NCBI GenBank assembly: GCA_963678375.2
Contig: OY782831.1
Coordinates: 62,001 to 126,000, forward strand
Reading direction: 5' to 3'
Source of the DNA: JAEKNW01 sp963678375
Lineage (GTDB): Bacteria > Cloacimonadota > Cloacimonadia > Cloacimonadales > JAFGVF01
Length of the DNA stretch: 64,000 bases
The position numbers and the translations under genes are program-made. The notes beneath the pieces were generated by a model. It made no database searches. It was not told where the DNA came from and saw only the letters and a list, made by a program, of their open reading frames with translations. This document shows positions 8,759 through 17,340 of the stretch, piece by piece; position 1 is the stretch's first letter; the number at the start of each line of letters is the position of its first letter.

Positions 8759-9673
8759 TTAACTGAAATCTGCAATAATATCATCAATTACCTTTAACAA
8801 ATCTCTCTCTTGTTGTAGTTTTTTTCCTACATTTCCTAGCAACTGCAAAGGATTAATTAAATCTCTTATCCTTCCTAGTAAGTACCAATTATCTGGGAGT
8901 TTTGTCTCTGCATAAGAATTATAAGCCTGGGCAAAAAGTATTTTATCATGTTTACTAAAGCATTCTTTGTAGCGGAAGAACTGTCCTACATCAGCTAAAG
9001 AATGTCCATTTGTACAGTATTCCCAATCTACTATATAAATTTCATCATTAGAAGCTAGAATCATATTAGCTGGACGAAAATCTGAGTGAACAAAGCTCTT
9101 TAATCGCTCGATATCATCTAGAAGATTGTGATTGTTCATAAGAAAGTTGTGAATCATCTTTATTCTCTTTTCTCCTACAAGATTCTGAGTTTTTTTGTTG
9201 CTAAGAAAGAGATTAAACCAAGTTGAAAAGGGAGGTAGTTCAAATTCTTGAACTTTAAATATTGGTTGGAATGAATGTATTTTTGCCAGGGACTGTCCTA
9301 CTTGGATTATATGTTCTTCTTTAATTTTCTCAGTGCAAAGAAAGTGTGAGAAATTCGAACCTTGGATAAACTCATAGAGAATAAAATACCTCTTATTGTT
9401 TTGTGAATAATCTAGCATTTTGGGTACTTTTATAATTGAAGCTAATTCTTGATTTAAAGCTAGCTCATTAGCAACCAAAGCAGAATCTTGACTAGTTACT
9501 CTGAGCAAATATTTACCTGTCTTAGTCTTCAAGATAAAATTGCTATTTCGGCAACCAATTTCTATTAGTTTTACCTCATCTATTTCATTGTGCTGGAAAA
9601 TAGTAAATATTTCTTTTATTTGACTTTTATCTAGATTAAAATAAGGACACGATCTTTCCCAGTATATATCCAT
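8759..9673 (-). CDS. Aminoglycoside/choline phosphotransferase-family (APH) kinase
   Basis: 304 aa. Protein-kinase-like APH/ChoK fold: small lobe with GCRNSNFILKT...GKYLLRV near residues 41-62, hinge YFILYEFIQGSNF near 95-107, catalytic HSDFRPANMI near 195-204, and DWEYCTNGHSLADVGQFFR near 218-236. The HxDxxxxN and D motifs are intact, so it should be an active small-molecule kinase. The choline/ethanolamine/thiamine-kinase-like branch is more likely than drug resistance, because no resistance genes surround it. A C-terminal helix pair (LGNVGKKLQQERDLLKVID) is intact. It lies 52 nt after pckA but is separated from it by a hairpin. Substrate unknown. Confidence 0.75.
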   Translation of the reverse strand: MDIYWERSCPYFNLDKSQIKEIFTIFQHNEIDEVKLIEIGCRNSNFILKTKTGKYLLRVTSQDSALVANELALNQELASIIKVPKMLDYSQNNKRYFILYEFIQGSNFSHFLCTEKIKEEHIIQVGQSLAKIHSFQPIFKVQEFELPPFSTWFNLFLSNKKTQNLVGEKRIKMIHNFLMNNHNLLDDIERLKSFVHSDFRPANMILASNDEIYIVDWEYCTNGHSLADVGQFFRYKECFSKHDKILFAQAYNSYAETKLPDNWYLLGRIRDLINPLQLLGNVGKKLQQERDLLKVIDDIIADFS

Positions 9674-9683
9674 AAGTATGTTT

Positions 9684-9708
9684 AAAGGCTGAGTTAAACT
9701 CAGCCTTT
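9684..9708 (-). terminator. Terminator of pckA
   Basis: 25-bp palindrome, stem AAAGGCTGAGT with its complement, immediately downstream of pckA on the minus strand. The T-tract is short (TTTAAA). The structure is symmetrical. Confidence 0.65.
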
Positions 9709-9724
9709 ACGCCTATTAAATTAC

Positions 9725-11455
9725 TTATAAATGAACATTTAATGATTTTAAAAGATCAGCTAAAAGTTCTGGTTTGGTATTAACATCAGATTGTCTAATA
9801 AAATCTATTCTTTGTCTAAATCTATCAGCTACAATAGCTTTATAATTTTCAATATTTTCTCTTTTTGTAGGATCATAACGATCATAATAACCGGGAAGTA
9901 TTTTTTCAATAGATTCTCTTGTAGGTATTTGAGCCCCATTTAGTAATGGCCAGTCTTCCCATTCTATCTTGTCCATTAAGATACCTGACTGTAGTGTTAA
10001 AGAAGTAGCAAGAGGAATTTTCTCTAAATCTTCATCTGAGCTTTTCCAATAACCTATTGAGTTAAAACAATAAACATCTGCCCCACCTTCAATAACATTG
10101 ATGAAGGCTTTAACATCTTTCCAAAGTTCATACACTCGGAAAGGGTTAGCAAATGGCTCGAAAACAAGCTTATTAAGTTCTTCTTCAGTAACGTTTTCAG
10201 CTCTATTTCTTTTCGTCATAAGAGCAGTACCCATTGATACAGCCAAATGTTTATTAGTAAATCTTATTACAGGAGGAAGTATTGTATCTTTCATCAACCA
10301 AGCTAGTGCTTTAGGGAAGCTACATTTGTTAACCCAATCTCCTAATAAATCTCTATCAAACAAAGCTCTACCATTAGAGTTTCTCAAATCTAAACCAACT
10401 GGGGTTTTTACACCATCAATATCAATGATTGCATGGTTCATAAGTGATAGGCAGTATTTCCAGTCTTTATGATCAGGTTCCCTACTGTCAGTTTTATCAA
10501 ACAAGCTTGGTTCCCAGACTCTACAAACTTGTTCTTCCACATCAATTTGGAAAGCATCGTCATGTAGAACAACTTTTTTGAAACCTTCAGGAAGTGTTTC
10601 ACAGTTGTTTTCACTGTTGGTATGGGAGGATTTTCCTGTACCAGAAAGGCCATAGAAAGCAATAGATCTTTTGCCTAGACCATGGTGTTTTGCATCGTAG
10701 CATGTTGTGAAATCAATTTCTTTAATACCACCATGGCAAGCAGCCATTCCTAATCTCATTCCAGAAGTCCAGGCTAAAGTTAAAGTACCTTTCTTTCTTT
10801 CTCCAAAGTACTTCATTCCAAAGTTAAAAATAACATTTTCTTTTTCATCAACAAGGGCTAATTGAGGAGCACCAACATTATGGTAGTAAGGATCATTACT
10901 TTGCCAATCATTATAAGCAATAATAATAATATCTTGAATTGGCAATTCTTTACTTTTCTTATATTGATCTTCAATGCATTCATAAGGAATAAAGTTAGTT
11001 AACCAATTAAACATGTTTGCAGCATCAGATTCTGTAGTTACATAAGTAGCCTTTATCATTAAATCAGAATCTAGACCAATAATAGCTTCTCCTTTAATCA
11101 GCTCTTGCTTTTGCATATCAAAGATAGCTTCTCTTAAGTCACCTTCAACCTTATTCTTTTTTGAAATATCTAATCTGTGATAGAATTTTCTAGCTTTAGC
11201 AGTTCTACCGATGATTTTCCCATGACAGTCATCAATAATCTTAGCCCCCTTAGGTAAGCCAACTTTCTTAGCAAATTCTGGATAAATTAAAAAATCTGTT
11301 TCTGATACTCCAGCTTGCTTTTTAGCCATTTCATAAGCTTGAGCTACTGTTACTTTTCTCACACGTGAATTATTAACAACTGTTTCTGCAAGAGCTCTTA
11401 TTTTAGACATATCTTGCAGATTATCATAATACTTAGCACTAGGTTTACTAGCCAT
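9725..11455 (-). CDS. pckA: Phosphoenolpyruvate carboxykinase (ATP)
   Basis: 576 aa from ATG 11455, which follows GGGAGGAACC. The longer frame would start upstream of the promoter -10 and is rejected. It catalyses oxaloacetate + ATP to PEP + ADP + CO2, or the reverse for ADP-linked ATP gain in fermenters. The ATP-type P-loop GLSGTGKSSHT is near residue 268; upstream MRLGMAACHGGIKEID, and downstream LHDDAFQID (metal/nucleotide aspartates) and FANPFRVYELWKD fit the family. The usual length is about 530-600. Its own promoter (11519-11547) and terminator make it monocistronic. PPDK is encoded at the right end of this window, so both enzymes of PEP interconversion are close by. Confidence 0.95.
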   Translation of the reverse strand: MASKPSAKYYDNLQDMSKIRALAETVVNNSRVRKVTVAQAYEMAKKQAGVSETDFLIYPEFAKKVGLPKGAKIIDDCHGKIIGRTAKARKFYHRLDISKKNKVEGDLREAIFDMQKQELIKGEAIIGLDSDLMIKATYVTTESDAANMFNWLTNFIPYECIEDQYKKSKELPIQDIIIIAYNDWQSNDPYYHNVGAPQLALVDEKENVIFNFGMKYFGERKKGTLTLAWTSGMRLGMAACHGGIKEIDFTTCYDAKHHGLGKRSIAFYGLSGTGKSSHTNSENNCETLPEGFKKVVLHDDAFQIDVEEQVCRVWEPSLFDKTDSREPDHKDWKYCLSLMNHAIIDIDGVKTPVGLDLRNSNGRALFDRDLLGDWVNKCSFPKALAWLMKDTILPPVIRFTNKHLAVSMGTALMTKRNRAENVTEEELNKLVFEPFANPFRVYELWKDVKAFINVIEGGADVYCFNSIGYWKSSDEDLEKIPLATSLTLQSGILMDKIEWEDWPLLNGAQIPTRESIEKILPGYYDRYDPTKRENIENYKAIVADRFRQRIDFIRQSDVNTKPELLADLLKSLNVHL

Positions 11456-11518
11456 GGTTCCTCCCGAACTCCATTTATTTTTTATATAAATTTTTTGTTT
11501 GAAATAATCACACGGGGC

Positions 11519-11547
11519 ATTAAATAGATTCACAAATGACTTGTCAA
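11519..11547 (-). promoter_or_regulatory. pckA promoter
   Basis: -35 TTGACA (minus strand of 11542-11547), exactly 17-bp spacer, -10 TTTAAT (minus strand of 11519-11524). Start codon about 60 nt downstream. Confidence 0.7.
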
Positions 11548-11662
11548 GCATACAAAAATTTTAAGCAAATAAATCACTCCTAAATATTTATTTAACAGAA
11601 GCTTAACTAATTCTTAACAATTATTACTTTTTTCCAAAATTGGAATATTGGGACTTTTTAGA

Positions 11663-11699
11663 TAAAAAAATAAGAGGTCAAACTTATAAGTTTGACCTC
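11663..11699 (-). terminator. Terminator of the rplU-rpmA transcript
   Basis: Perfect 26-bp palindrome with arms GAGGTCAAACTTA (11674-11699), followed on the minus strand by TTATTTTTTTATC. It is a textbook Rho-independent terminator 23 nt after rpmA. Confidence 0.9.
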
Positions 11700-11722
11700 A
11701 AAATTTTAATTTAATACTATAT

Positions 11723-11977
11723 TTAGGCAGGAACTATATTGATATACTTTCTACCATTCTTTTTAGTAACAAATTGAACTTTTCCTTCAGATACAGCAAA
11801 GATAGTATGATCTTTACCAATACCTGTACCTATACCAGGATGGAATTTTGTTCCTCTTTGTCTGACAATGATATTGCCAGCAATTACAAATTCATTTCCG
11901 TATTTTTTGACACCGAGATATTGAGGATTACTATCTCTTCCATTCCTACTCGAGCCAACACCTTTCTTATGAGCCAT
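11723..11977 (-). CDS. rpmA: Ribosomal protein bL27
   Basis: 84 aa, full length. It begins MAHKKGVGSSRNGRDSN, the mature-type N-terminus that reaches toward the peptidyl-transferase centre. It has no Firmicutes-type cleavable extension. The core NIIVRQRGTKFHPG and VGIGKDHTIFA-type segment (GTGIGKDHTIFAVSEG) are intact. It is 9 nt after rplU, with an AGGAGG ribosome-binding site, in the conserved rng-rplU-rpmA order. Confidence 0.97.
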   Translation of the reverse strand: MAHKKGVGSSRNGRDSNPQYLGVKKYGNEFVIAGNIIVRQRGTKFHPGIGTGIGKDHTIFAVSEGKVQFVTKKNGRKYINIVPA

Positions 11978-11986
11978 TAGGTCCTC

Positions 11987-12301
11987 CTATCTTTTTATCT
12001 CTGTAATTTTAATTTCAGTGAAATTCTGTCTGTGGCCATTTTTCTTCTTATATCCTTGTCTTCTTTTCTTTTTGAACACAATGATTTTTTTGTCTTTTTT
12101 ATGACCAATAATTTCTGCTGTTACAACAGCTCCTGCAACATTCGGAGTACCAAATGTTATATCCTTCTCATCCCTAAGGACAAGTACGTCGTTTATGCTA
12201 ACTTTATCGCCAGCACTTTGATCAGCAAGGTAAGGCACTTTAACAACAGCGTCTTTTTCGACCTTAAACTGATATCCTTTAAAATGAACTATAGCGTACA
12301 T
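11987..12301 (-). CDS. rplU: Ribosomal protein bL21
   Basis: 104 aa, full length. Begins MYAIVHFKGYQFKVEKDAVV and ends with the basic bL21 signature KKRRQGYKKKNGHRQNFTEIKI. It binds 23S rRNA in the large subunit. It has a good AAAGGAG box and sits between rng and rpmA. A TTGACA promoter overlapping the rng stop probably gives extra transcription of rplU-rpmA. Confidence 0.97.
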   Translation of the reverse strand: MYAIVHFKGYQFKVEKDAVVKVPYLADQSAGDKVSINDVLVLRDEKDITFGTPNVAGAVVTAEIIGHKKDKKIIVFKKKRRQGYKKKNGHRQNFTEIKITEIKR

Positions 12302-12340
12302 TTTTTCTCCTTTATTTATATATAAAATAAGTTCTTAAAC

Positions 12341-12369
12341 TATAAATTTAATTCTCTATTATTTGTCAA
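12341..12369 (-). promoter_or_regulatory. Internal promoter for rplU-rpmA
   Basis: -35 TTGACA (minus strand of 12364-12369) overlaps the TGA stop of rng; 17-bp spacer; -10 TTTATA. This allows ribosomal proteins to be made in excess of RNase G. Confidence 0.55.
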
Positions 12370-13871
12370 GTACTATATTGATCTGTTATATCTTCATGGT
12401 TTTTTCCTTGATATACCCTAAAGTCATGACGATGCAATTTTTCATTAGATACAAACTCAACTTTAAATTTATAGTTCGAGTAAATATAATCAGGGTTGTC
12501 CAAGATAAAGGCTCTAATAGCAGGATTTACCTCTACTCTTAGTTGGTCTTCTTTGATAAAATATTCAGCCCTATTGAGCCACCTACTAATATTAACTAAG
12601 ACAGCATCACAAGAGAGAATTCTTCCAGTGCCAAAGCAATAGGGACAGGATTCAGAATATGAAGATATAATCGAAGGACGGATTCTTTTACGGGTAATTT
12701 GTACTAAACCAAGTGGTCCAAAAGGATAGGCTTTATTTCTTGCTCTATCTCTTTTGAGCTCTCTTTTTAATACTTCTAACACTTCTTCTCTTGATCTATC
12801 TTCCCCCATATCAATGAAATCTATAATAATTATTCCGGATAAATCCCTAAGACGAATTTGTCTTGCTACTTCTTTAGCAGCTTCTTTATTAGTTTTAGTA
12901 ATTGTATCTTCATATTTTGATTTTCCTGTAAATGAACCTGTATTAACATCTATAGCAACTAAAGCTTCAGTTTGATCTATCTGGATATTCCCGCCTGATG
13001 GAAGGTATGATTTAGAATTGAAAATTGATTTAATTTTCTTCTCTATACCAAAAGCATCAAAAATCGGTGTATCTTCATTATACCATTCGATTCTATCTAG
13101 CAAATCGGGTGCAATATCAGAAATCTCGCTTTTAATTTCTTTAAGAAAATCAACATCATCAATAACGACCCTGCTAACTTCATCTCTAAAAAGATCTCTT
13201 ATCAAGGTATTTTGAATTTTGTTTTCATCAAAGATACAGATAGGAGGTTTGGCATATTTTATTTGTTTTTCAATAACTTTCCAGGACTTAGTCAGGGCTC
13301 GATATTCTGCAGTTAATTCTTCGTCAGTACAACCTTCTGCTTCAGTCCTAACAATCAAACCATGGTCTTTTTCTTTAAGATTATAAAGAAAGCTCTTAAG
13401 TCTCTTCTTCTCTTTGAAAGATTGAATTTTACGGGAAACGGATATTTTTGTTTTGTTGGGGAAAAAGACTAAGAATTTACCAGGTATAGAGATTTGACCA
13501 GTTAGCCGAGCACCTTTCTTATTAATAGGTCCTTTCTGTACTTGAACAATAATCTCTTGTCCAGGATGTAGATATTTTCCAATTTTGGAAGAATCGTTGG
13601 ATTTATTGGTAACCTTTCCATCACCTTCAACTTCATCTAGGTAATCTACCATTATGTCGGTATAATGTAAGAAAGCTGTTCTTTCTAGACCGAGATCAAT
13701 AAATGCTGCTCCCATTCCTGGGAGTACATCTTTAACAATACCTTTATAAATATTTCCAACTATATTAGAAGTATTGGGTTTTTCTACTATAAACTCTAGT
13801 AGTTTACCATTTTCTAATACAGCTATTCTTTTTTCTAAAGGTGTAACATTTGCTACTATTTCTAAATTCAT
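12366..13871 (-). CDS. rng: Ribonuclease G/E family endoribonuclease
   Basis: 501 aa, the size of RNase G (without the long RNase E scaffold tail). N-terminal S1 domain in RNase H-like lobe (GNIYKGIVKDVLPGMGAAFIDLG near 38-60). Catalytic DNase-I-like part: VAIDVNTGSFTGKSKYED near 308-325 with the metal-binding Asp, and IIIIDFIDMGEDRSREEVL near 347-365 with the second Asp. Zn-link CPYCFGTGR near 409-417. It processes 5S/16S rRNA and decays mRNA. It sits between sppA and rplU; the rng-rplU-rpmA order is common across bacteria. Confidence 0.93.
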   Translation of the reverse strand: MNLEIVANVTPLEKRIAVLENGKLLEFIVEKPNTSNIVGNIYKGIVKDVLPGMGAAFIDLGLERTAFLHYTDIMVDYLDEVEGDGKVTNKSNDSSKIGKYLHPGQEIIVQVQKGPINKKGARLTGQISIPGKFLVFFPNKTKISVSRKIQSFKEKKRLKSFLYNLKEKDHGLIVRTEAEGCTDEELTAEYRALTKSWKVIEKQIKYAKPPICIFDENKIQNTLIRDLFRDEVSRVVIDDVDFLKEIKSEISDIAPDLLDRIEWYNEDTPIFDAFGIEKKIKSIFNSKSYLPSGGNIQIDQTEALVAIDVNTGSFTGKSKYEDTITKTNKEAAKEVARQIRLRDLSGIIIIDFIDMGEDRSREEVLEVLKRELKRDRARNKAYPFGPLGLVQITRKRIRPSIISSYSESCPYCFGTGRILSCDAVLVNISRWLNRAEYFIKEDQLRVEVNPAIRAFILDNPDYIYSNYKFKVEFVSNEKLHRHDFRVYQGKNHEDITDQYST

Positions 13872-13900
13872 TGTAATCCTTTTACAGAATTACATCTCAG

Positions 13901-15634
13901 CTAATTTTCAAACTCCATTGGTAGAATTGCTTGGAGTGGATGTTGCTTGAAATTTTCCATTAAAACTTTTTGTTGGTAAATAGTTTCTGAAGTTTTTTTA
14001 AGTAAAATATTTTTTACTTCAGTAACTCCTAAACGCTCTGTAAGCATATATTTGAAAAGATCCTTTCTTTTCGGATAATTTTCTCTCACATACTCTTGAA
14101 CATTAGCCAATTTTGATGCTTCCAATACAGCATCTTTTAAAGAACCAACTTCATCAATCAATCCCTTCTCTTTAGCTGACAAAGCATCCCATATTTGACC
14201 TTGAGCTACTTCCTCGACATCAGCAAGGGTGGCAAATTTACCTGGTCGTCCCTCCATCACTATCTTCTTAAAAGATTCATAAACTGTGTCAGCAGAACCT
14301 TTTAAAGCGATAAGTTGCTGATCAGAGACTCCGTTTAAAGTATTTAGCCAAGTAGATTTTTTCCCAAATTCCAATTTGTCATGTGTAATACCTATCTTAT
14401 CTTGAAGATTCTTTGCATCTGGAACCATCTGAACTACGCCAATAGATCCAGTAATAGAATAAGGGTCTGCAAATATTTTATTACTTGCCATGCTTATCAT
14501 ATAGCCACCTGAGGCTGCTACGTCGCCCATAGACACAACAACAGGCATTCTCTTATTGAGTCTTTTTAAAGTTTGTAAAATTTCTTCAGATTCTAAAGCA
14601 CTACCACCTGGACTGTTAACTCTAATAACACAGGCTTTGATTGATTTGTCTTTCATAATATCATCCACTTCATCTTCTATCCATTTAGAAGTGAGTACTG
14701 AAAAATTGCCTTCTAATGGCATAATTGAGCCATTGAGATATAAAACTGCTATTTTATCATATAATTTTTTATCGATTTTTGATTTAAAAGCTGACAGGTA
14801 TTTTTGATAATTGATTAATGTACCAGATTTTTTTTCTTCTTCTCTTAAATAATCAGTTTCGAAAGCCTTTTCCTGTATTAAACCTGTCATAATCACTTCG
14901 TCGGGTTCTAAGAACATATATTTTTCATTGTTTATTATGCTCTCTAATACTATTGAAGATACATTTAATTCTTGTGAAAGCTGATTTATATAGAGTTCAT
15001 ATCTTGCTTTTAAAACTCTACTTAGATTCTCTCTGGTCTCTTCAGACATTGAATCTTTTGAATACTGAGTACCGTAATCTTTATATTTTCCTGCACTTAT
15101 TATGTGCATTTGAATACCAACCTTATCAAACAAATTCTTATAGTATGCCATGTTTACCCCAAACCCTTTAAGGAAGACACCAGCAGAAGAAGATGCTGAA
15201 ATAGTTACCTTATCAGCAGCTGCTGCTAGTAACATATCGGTATTAGATGCCATTGTTAAAAAAGCAAAAACAGGTTTGCCTGATAACTTAAAATCTTCTA
15301 ATGCATCTATTATTTCGTTAAGTGATGCATAACCCATTGCTGCTAACTGTGGTCTGATAAGAATACCATTAATTCTTGGATCATTTTTAGCTTTTTTAAT
15401 CGCATCAACTATATCAAATACTGTAGCTTGTGTATCAAAAAATGTGGAGTTAGAAAAACGTGAATATTCAGCTATTGGACCCTGCATGTCTATTGAAAGA
15501 AGAGAACTATCTTTGATATGTACAATATCTTTGGAAGAGATTTTACTTAATCCAAAGATTAATAATCCAAAGAATCCTATAAGAATCAATATCGATGTTA
15601 AACATCCGAAACCGAAATATGCACCTTTCTTCAT
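13901..15634 (-). CDS. sppA: Signal peptide peptidase SppA (67K type)
   Basis: 577 aa with two tandem S49 domains, the long E. coli-like form. One N-terminal membrane anchor (about residues 8-30). General-base lysine in SAGKYKDYG near residue 181. Nucleophile serine in GDVAASGGYMISMAS near 375, with SPGGSALESEEIL upstream as expected. It degrades leftover signal peptides in the inner membrane. A perfect promoter (TTGACA-N16-TATAAT) lies upstream, and only 29 nt separate it from rng, so sppA-rng may be cotranscribed. It ends in a short hydrophobic tail (HPLQAILPMEFEN). Confidence 0.93.
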   Translation of the reverse strand: MKKGAYFGFGCLTSILILIGFFGLLIFGLSKISSKDIVHIKDSSLLSIDMQGPIAEYSRFSNSTFFDTQATVFDIVDAIKKAKNDPRINGILIRPQLAAMGYASLNEIIDALEDFKLSGKPVFAFLTMASNTDMLLAAAADKVTISASSSAGVFLKGFGVNMAYYKNLFDKVGIQMHIISAGKYKDYGTQYSKDSMSEETRENLSRVLKARYELYINQLSQELNVSSIVLESIINNEKYMFLEPDEVIMTGLIQEKAFETDYLREEEKKSGTLINYQKYLSAFKSKIDKKLYDKIAVLYLNGSIMPLEGNFSVLTSKWIEDEVDDIMKDKSIKACVIRVNSPGGSALESEEILQTLKRLNKRMPVVVSMGDVAASGGYMISMASNKIFADPYSITGSIGVVQMVPDAKNLQDKIGITHDKLEFGKKSTWLNTLNGVSDQQLIALKGSADTVYESFKKIVMEGRPGKFATLADVEEVAQGQIWDALSAKEKGLIDEVGSLKDAVLEASKLANVQEYVRENYPKRKDLFKYMLTERLGVTEVKNILLKKTSETIYQQKVLMENFKQHPLQAILPMEFEN

Positions 15635-15685
15635 CTCTCTACTCCTAAAAACCTTAAGTTTTGTAAAATATTTTTTAATAATTCT

Positions 15686-15713
15686 ATTATATTATATAAG
15701 TTAAGGGTGTCAA
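15686..15713 (-). promoter_or_regulatory. sppA promoter, perfect consensus
   Basis: -35 TTGACA (minus strand of 15708-15713), 16-bp spacer, -10 TATAAT (minus strand of 15686-15691). Both boxes match the sigma70 consensus at all 12 positions. Confidence 0.75.
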
Positions 15714-15791
15714 GGAAAATTATTCTACTCTTGGCATAATATGATATTTTCATTTATTTAAATTTAATATTATCTAATTGAAAGGTTTAGA

Positions 15792-16135
15792 ATGTGGATT
15801 TTCTTTAAATATGACTTCAGAGATCTTTTGGAAGGCTTTAATAAAGCTGGATGGATAGCTTTTTTATTACTATCTTAGTACAAATAATATTATATATATT
15901 TCATAGTTTTAATTATGAATCTACTAAACATGCAATAGCTTATAATATAGGTGTAGTAGTTATTAATGGGCTGATTGTAGCAATTATTGCTCATATAATT
16001 AGCTCAATATTTACAAAACCTTATCCTGATAAAAAAAAAATAGCATTTTTGTTCAAATGCTACTTTAGACTAAACTTATTTAATTTTTTCCCACCAGAGA
16101 TAAGGACTCCCTTCATTGATATTTTGATCAACTAA
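15792..16135 (+). pseudogene. Small membrane protein, frameshifted
   Basis: ATG 15792 opens MWIFFKYDFRDLLEGFNKAGW and then IAFLLLS before a TAG at 15876. The next frame continues the hydrophobic helix without a break (LVQIILYIFHSFNYES) through VVVINGLIVAIIAHIISSIF and the basic tail KPYPDKKK. A one-base shift near the T6 run at about 15860 would join the halves into a roughly 95-115 aa protein with two membrane helices. The second frame runs on to 16135 and overlaps the converging gene and its terminator, so the true end is unclear. Family unknown. It could be a pseudogene, a sequencing error or, less likely, programmed frameshifting. Confidence 0.5.
16031..16062 (-). terminator. Terminator of the GLUG-like gene
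   Basis: 8-bp perfect stem TAGCATTT/AAATGCTA (16041-16062) followed on the minus strand by ten T. It is 13 nt downstream of the converging gene. Confidence 0.9.
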
Positions 16136-17090
16136 CCACACTTCATTATATTTCCAATTATCATAAGAGCTTTGAACTAGTGAGTTAAAGTTCTCTTTAC
16201 TTTCATGGTGACAGTTTTGAATACGATCTTGATAAGAATAGAAAAAACCAGATTCAAAGTTATTATCATTTGATAACCAGTAAACAGATTTAATATTACT
16301 ATTTTCACTGTAATATATCAAAGGACTTCTTAATGAGTTAGCTTCATTCAATTTTATATAAGTATTACTAAGAGATGAGTTTATTAAGGAACCTATAATT
16401 CCAGATATATCAATTTTTTCTTCACTTAATATCATGAATTTATCAAGTATGATGTAGCAGTTATCAAAACTTGAATCTCTTGAAGCATTAACAAAAGCAC
16501 CACCGCTGTCATAAGTGTCACCTATTGTCCCAATCTCTACATTGGTAGTACAAAATTGAACAATACTGTTTACGGCTCCACTACTCAAACCCGATACACG
16601 ACCATGTGTATTAATTTTTCCACTTATCTTGCACTTCTCGACTGTACTATTAACAATGCTAAAAGATAATATGCCCCCTGTACCATAACCATTTAATAGA
16701 GCATCTGAAATAATTAAATTTTTTACTGTACCATCTCTTATAATACAAAAGAAACCTAATAGAGCTTCTTCATCTGTGGAATTCTGTTTGAAGTTATAAA
16801 TTGTATGAAATTGCCCATCAAAATGACCATTAAAACCATCAATACCTCCAATCCCTGACCATGAGCCATTCTCGCAGTTTTCATTGTAATCAGACATATC
16901 AATATCTTTATCTAAAACAATCCAAGGGACATTGTTGCTCCTATCATCACCATATAAATAATCTTTTACCCATATCAAGTCATCTAATGAGTCAATTCTA
17001 TATGGAGCATTTTCTGTACCTTTACCTGGGGGGGGTACTTTCAAGATATATTATCGATATTAAGAAAATAACAATAAAATAATGTTTCAT
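16076..17090 (-). pseudogene. Secreted GLUG-motif-like protein, signal peptide out of frame at a G8 tract
   Basis: The body (to about residue 322) is beta-rich: GTENAPYRIDSLDDLIWVKDY-type opening, PWIVLDKDIDMSDY, GGIDGFNGHFDGQFHTIYNF, then GLUG-like repeats (GGILSFSIVNSTVEKCKISGKI, VSGLSSGAVNSIVQFCTTNVEIG, GGAFVNASRDSSFDNCYI). These occur in bacterial surface adhesins. Its own frame has only a TTG start and no signal. The sequence just upstream, ATG 17090 after GGAG at 17101-17104, encodes a clean signal peptide (MKHYFIVIFLISIIYLEST) in another frame, which stops just past a run of eight C on the coding strand. Seven C would fuse the two. The gene is off as sequenced: phase-variable, decayed or mis-sequenced. 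Confidence 0.65.
17028..17035. repeat. Homopolymer G8/C8 tract at signal-peptide junction
   Basis: Eight consecutive G on the plus strand, the longest G/C run I noticed in the window. It lies exactly where the signal-peptide frame must join the protein body. Losing one base (or gaining two) restores a single frame. Confidence 0.7.
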
Positions 17091-17105
17091 TTTGTGTCTT
17101 CTCCA

Positions 17106-17321
17106 TTAAAAAGTTAGAGGGTATGGAAAAGTGAGTTTTGTTGAAAAAAGTGATAAAGTTCCATATTCAATATAAGCTAACGTTGATGCAGCAGAAGCTG
17201 TTGCTAATGAATCCCAATGATGGTCATAATGACTAATCTAGGGCGTTAATGGTACTCCTGTTGAATTACAAGCAGTCCTTACACAATGGCAACTATTTTG
17301 CTGGTTAACTTGAGCTCTTAC
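17106..17321 (-). pseudogene. Remnant of a small coding sequence
   Basis: The minus strand reads VRAQVNQQNSCHCVRTACN-STGVPLTP, a TAG stop, then ISHYDHHWDSLATASAAS and YIEYGTLSLFSTKLTFPYPLTF before TAA. One frame of about 70 codons with a single internal stop and no start codon looks like a decayed 3' end. No family was recognised. It may once have continued from the small lipoprotein gene upstream. Confidence 0.35.
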
Positions 17322-17340
17322 TCATTATCTACCATATTTG

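Noticed and set aside
11456..11551. Longer pckA start at 11551
   Set aside because: It would begin upstream of the promoter -10 and lacks a ribosome-binding site; ATG 11455 follows GGGAGG and gives the family length.
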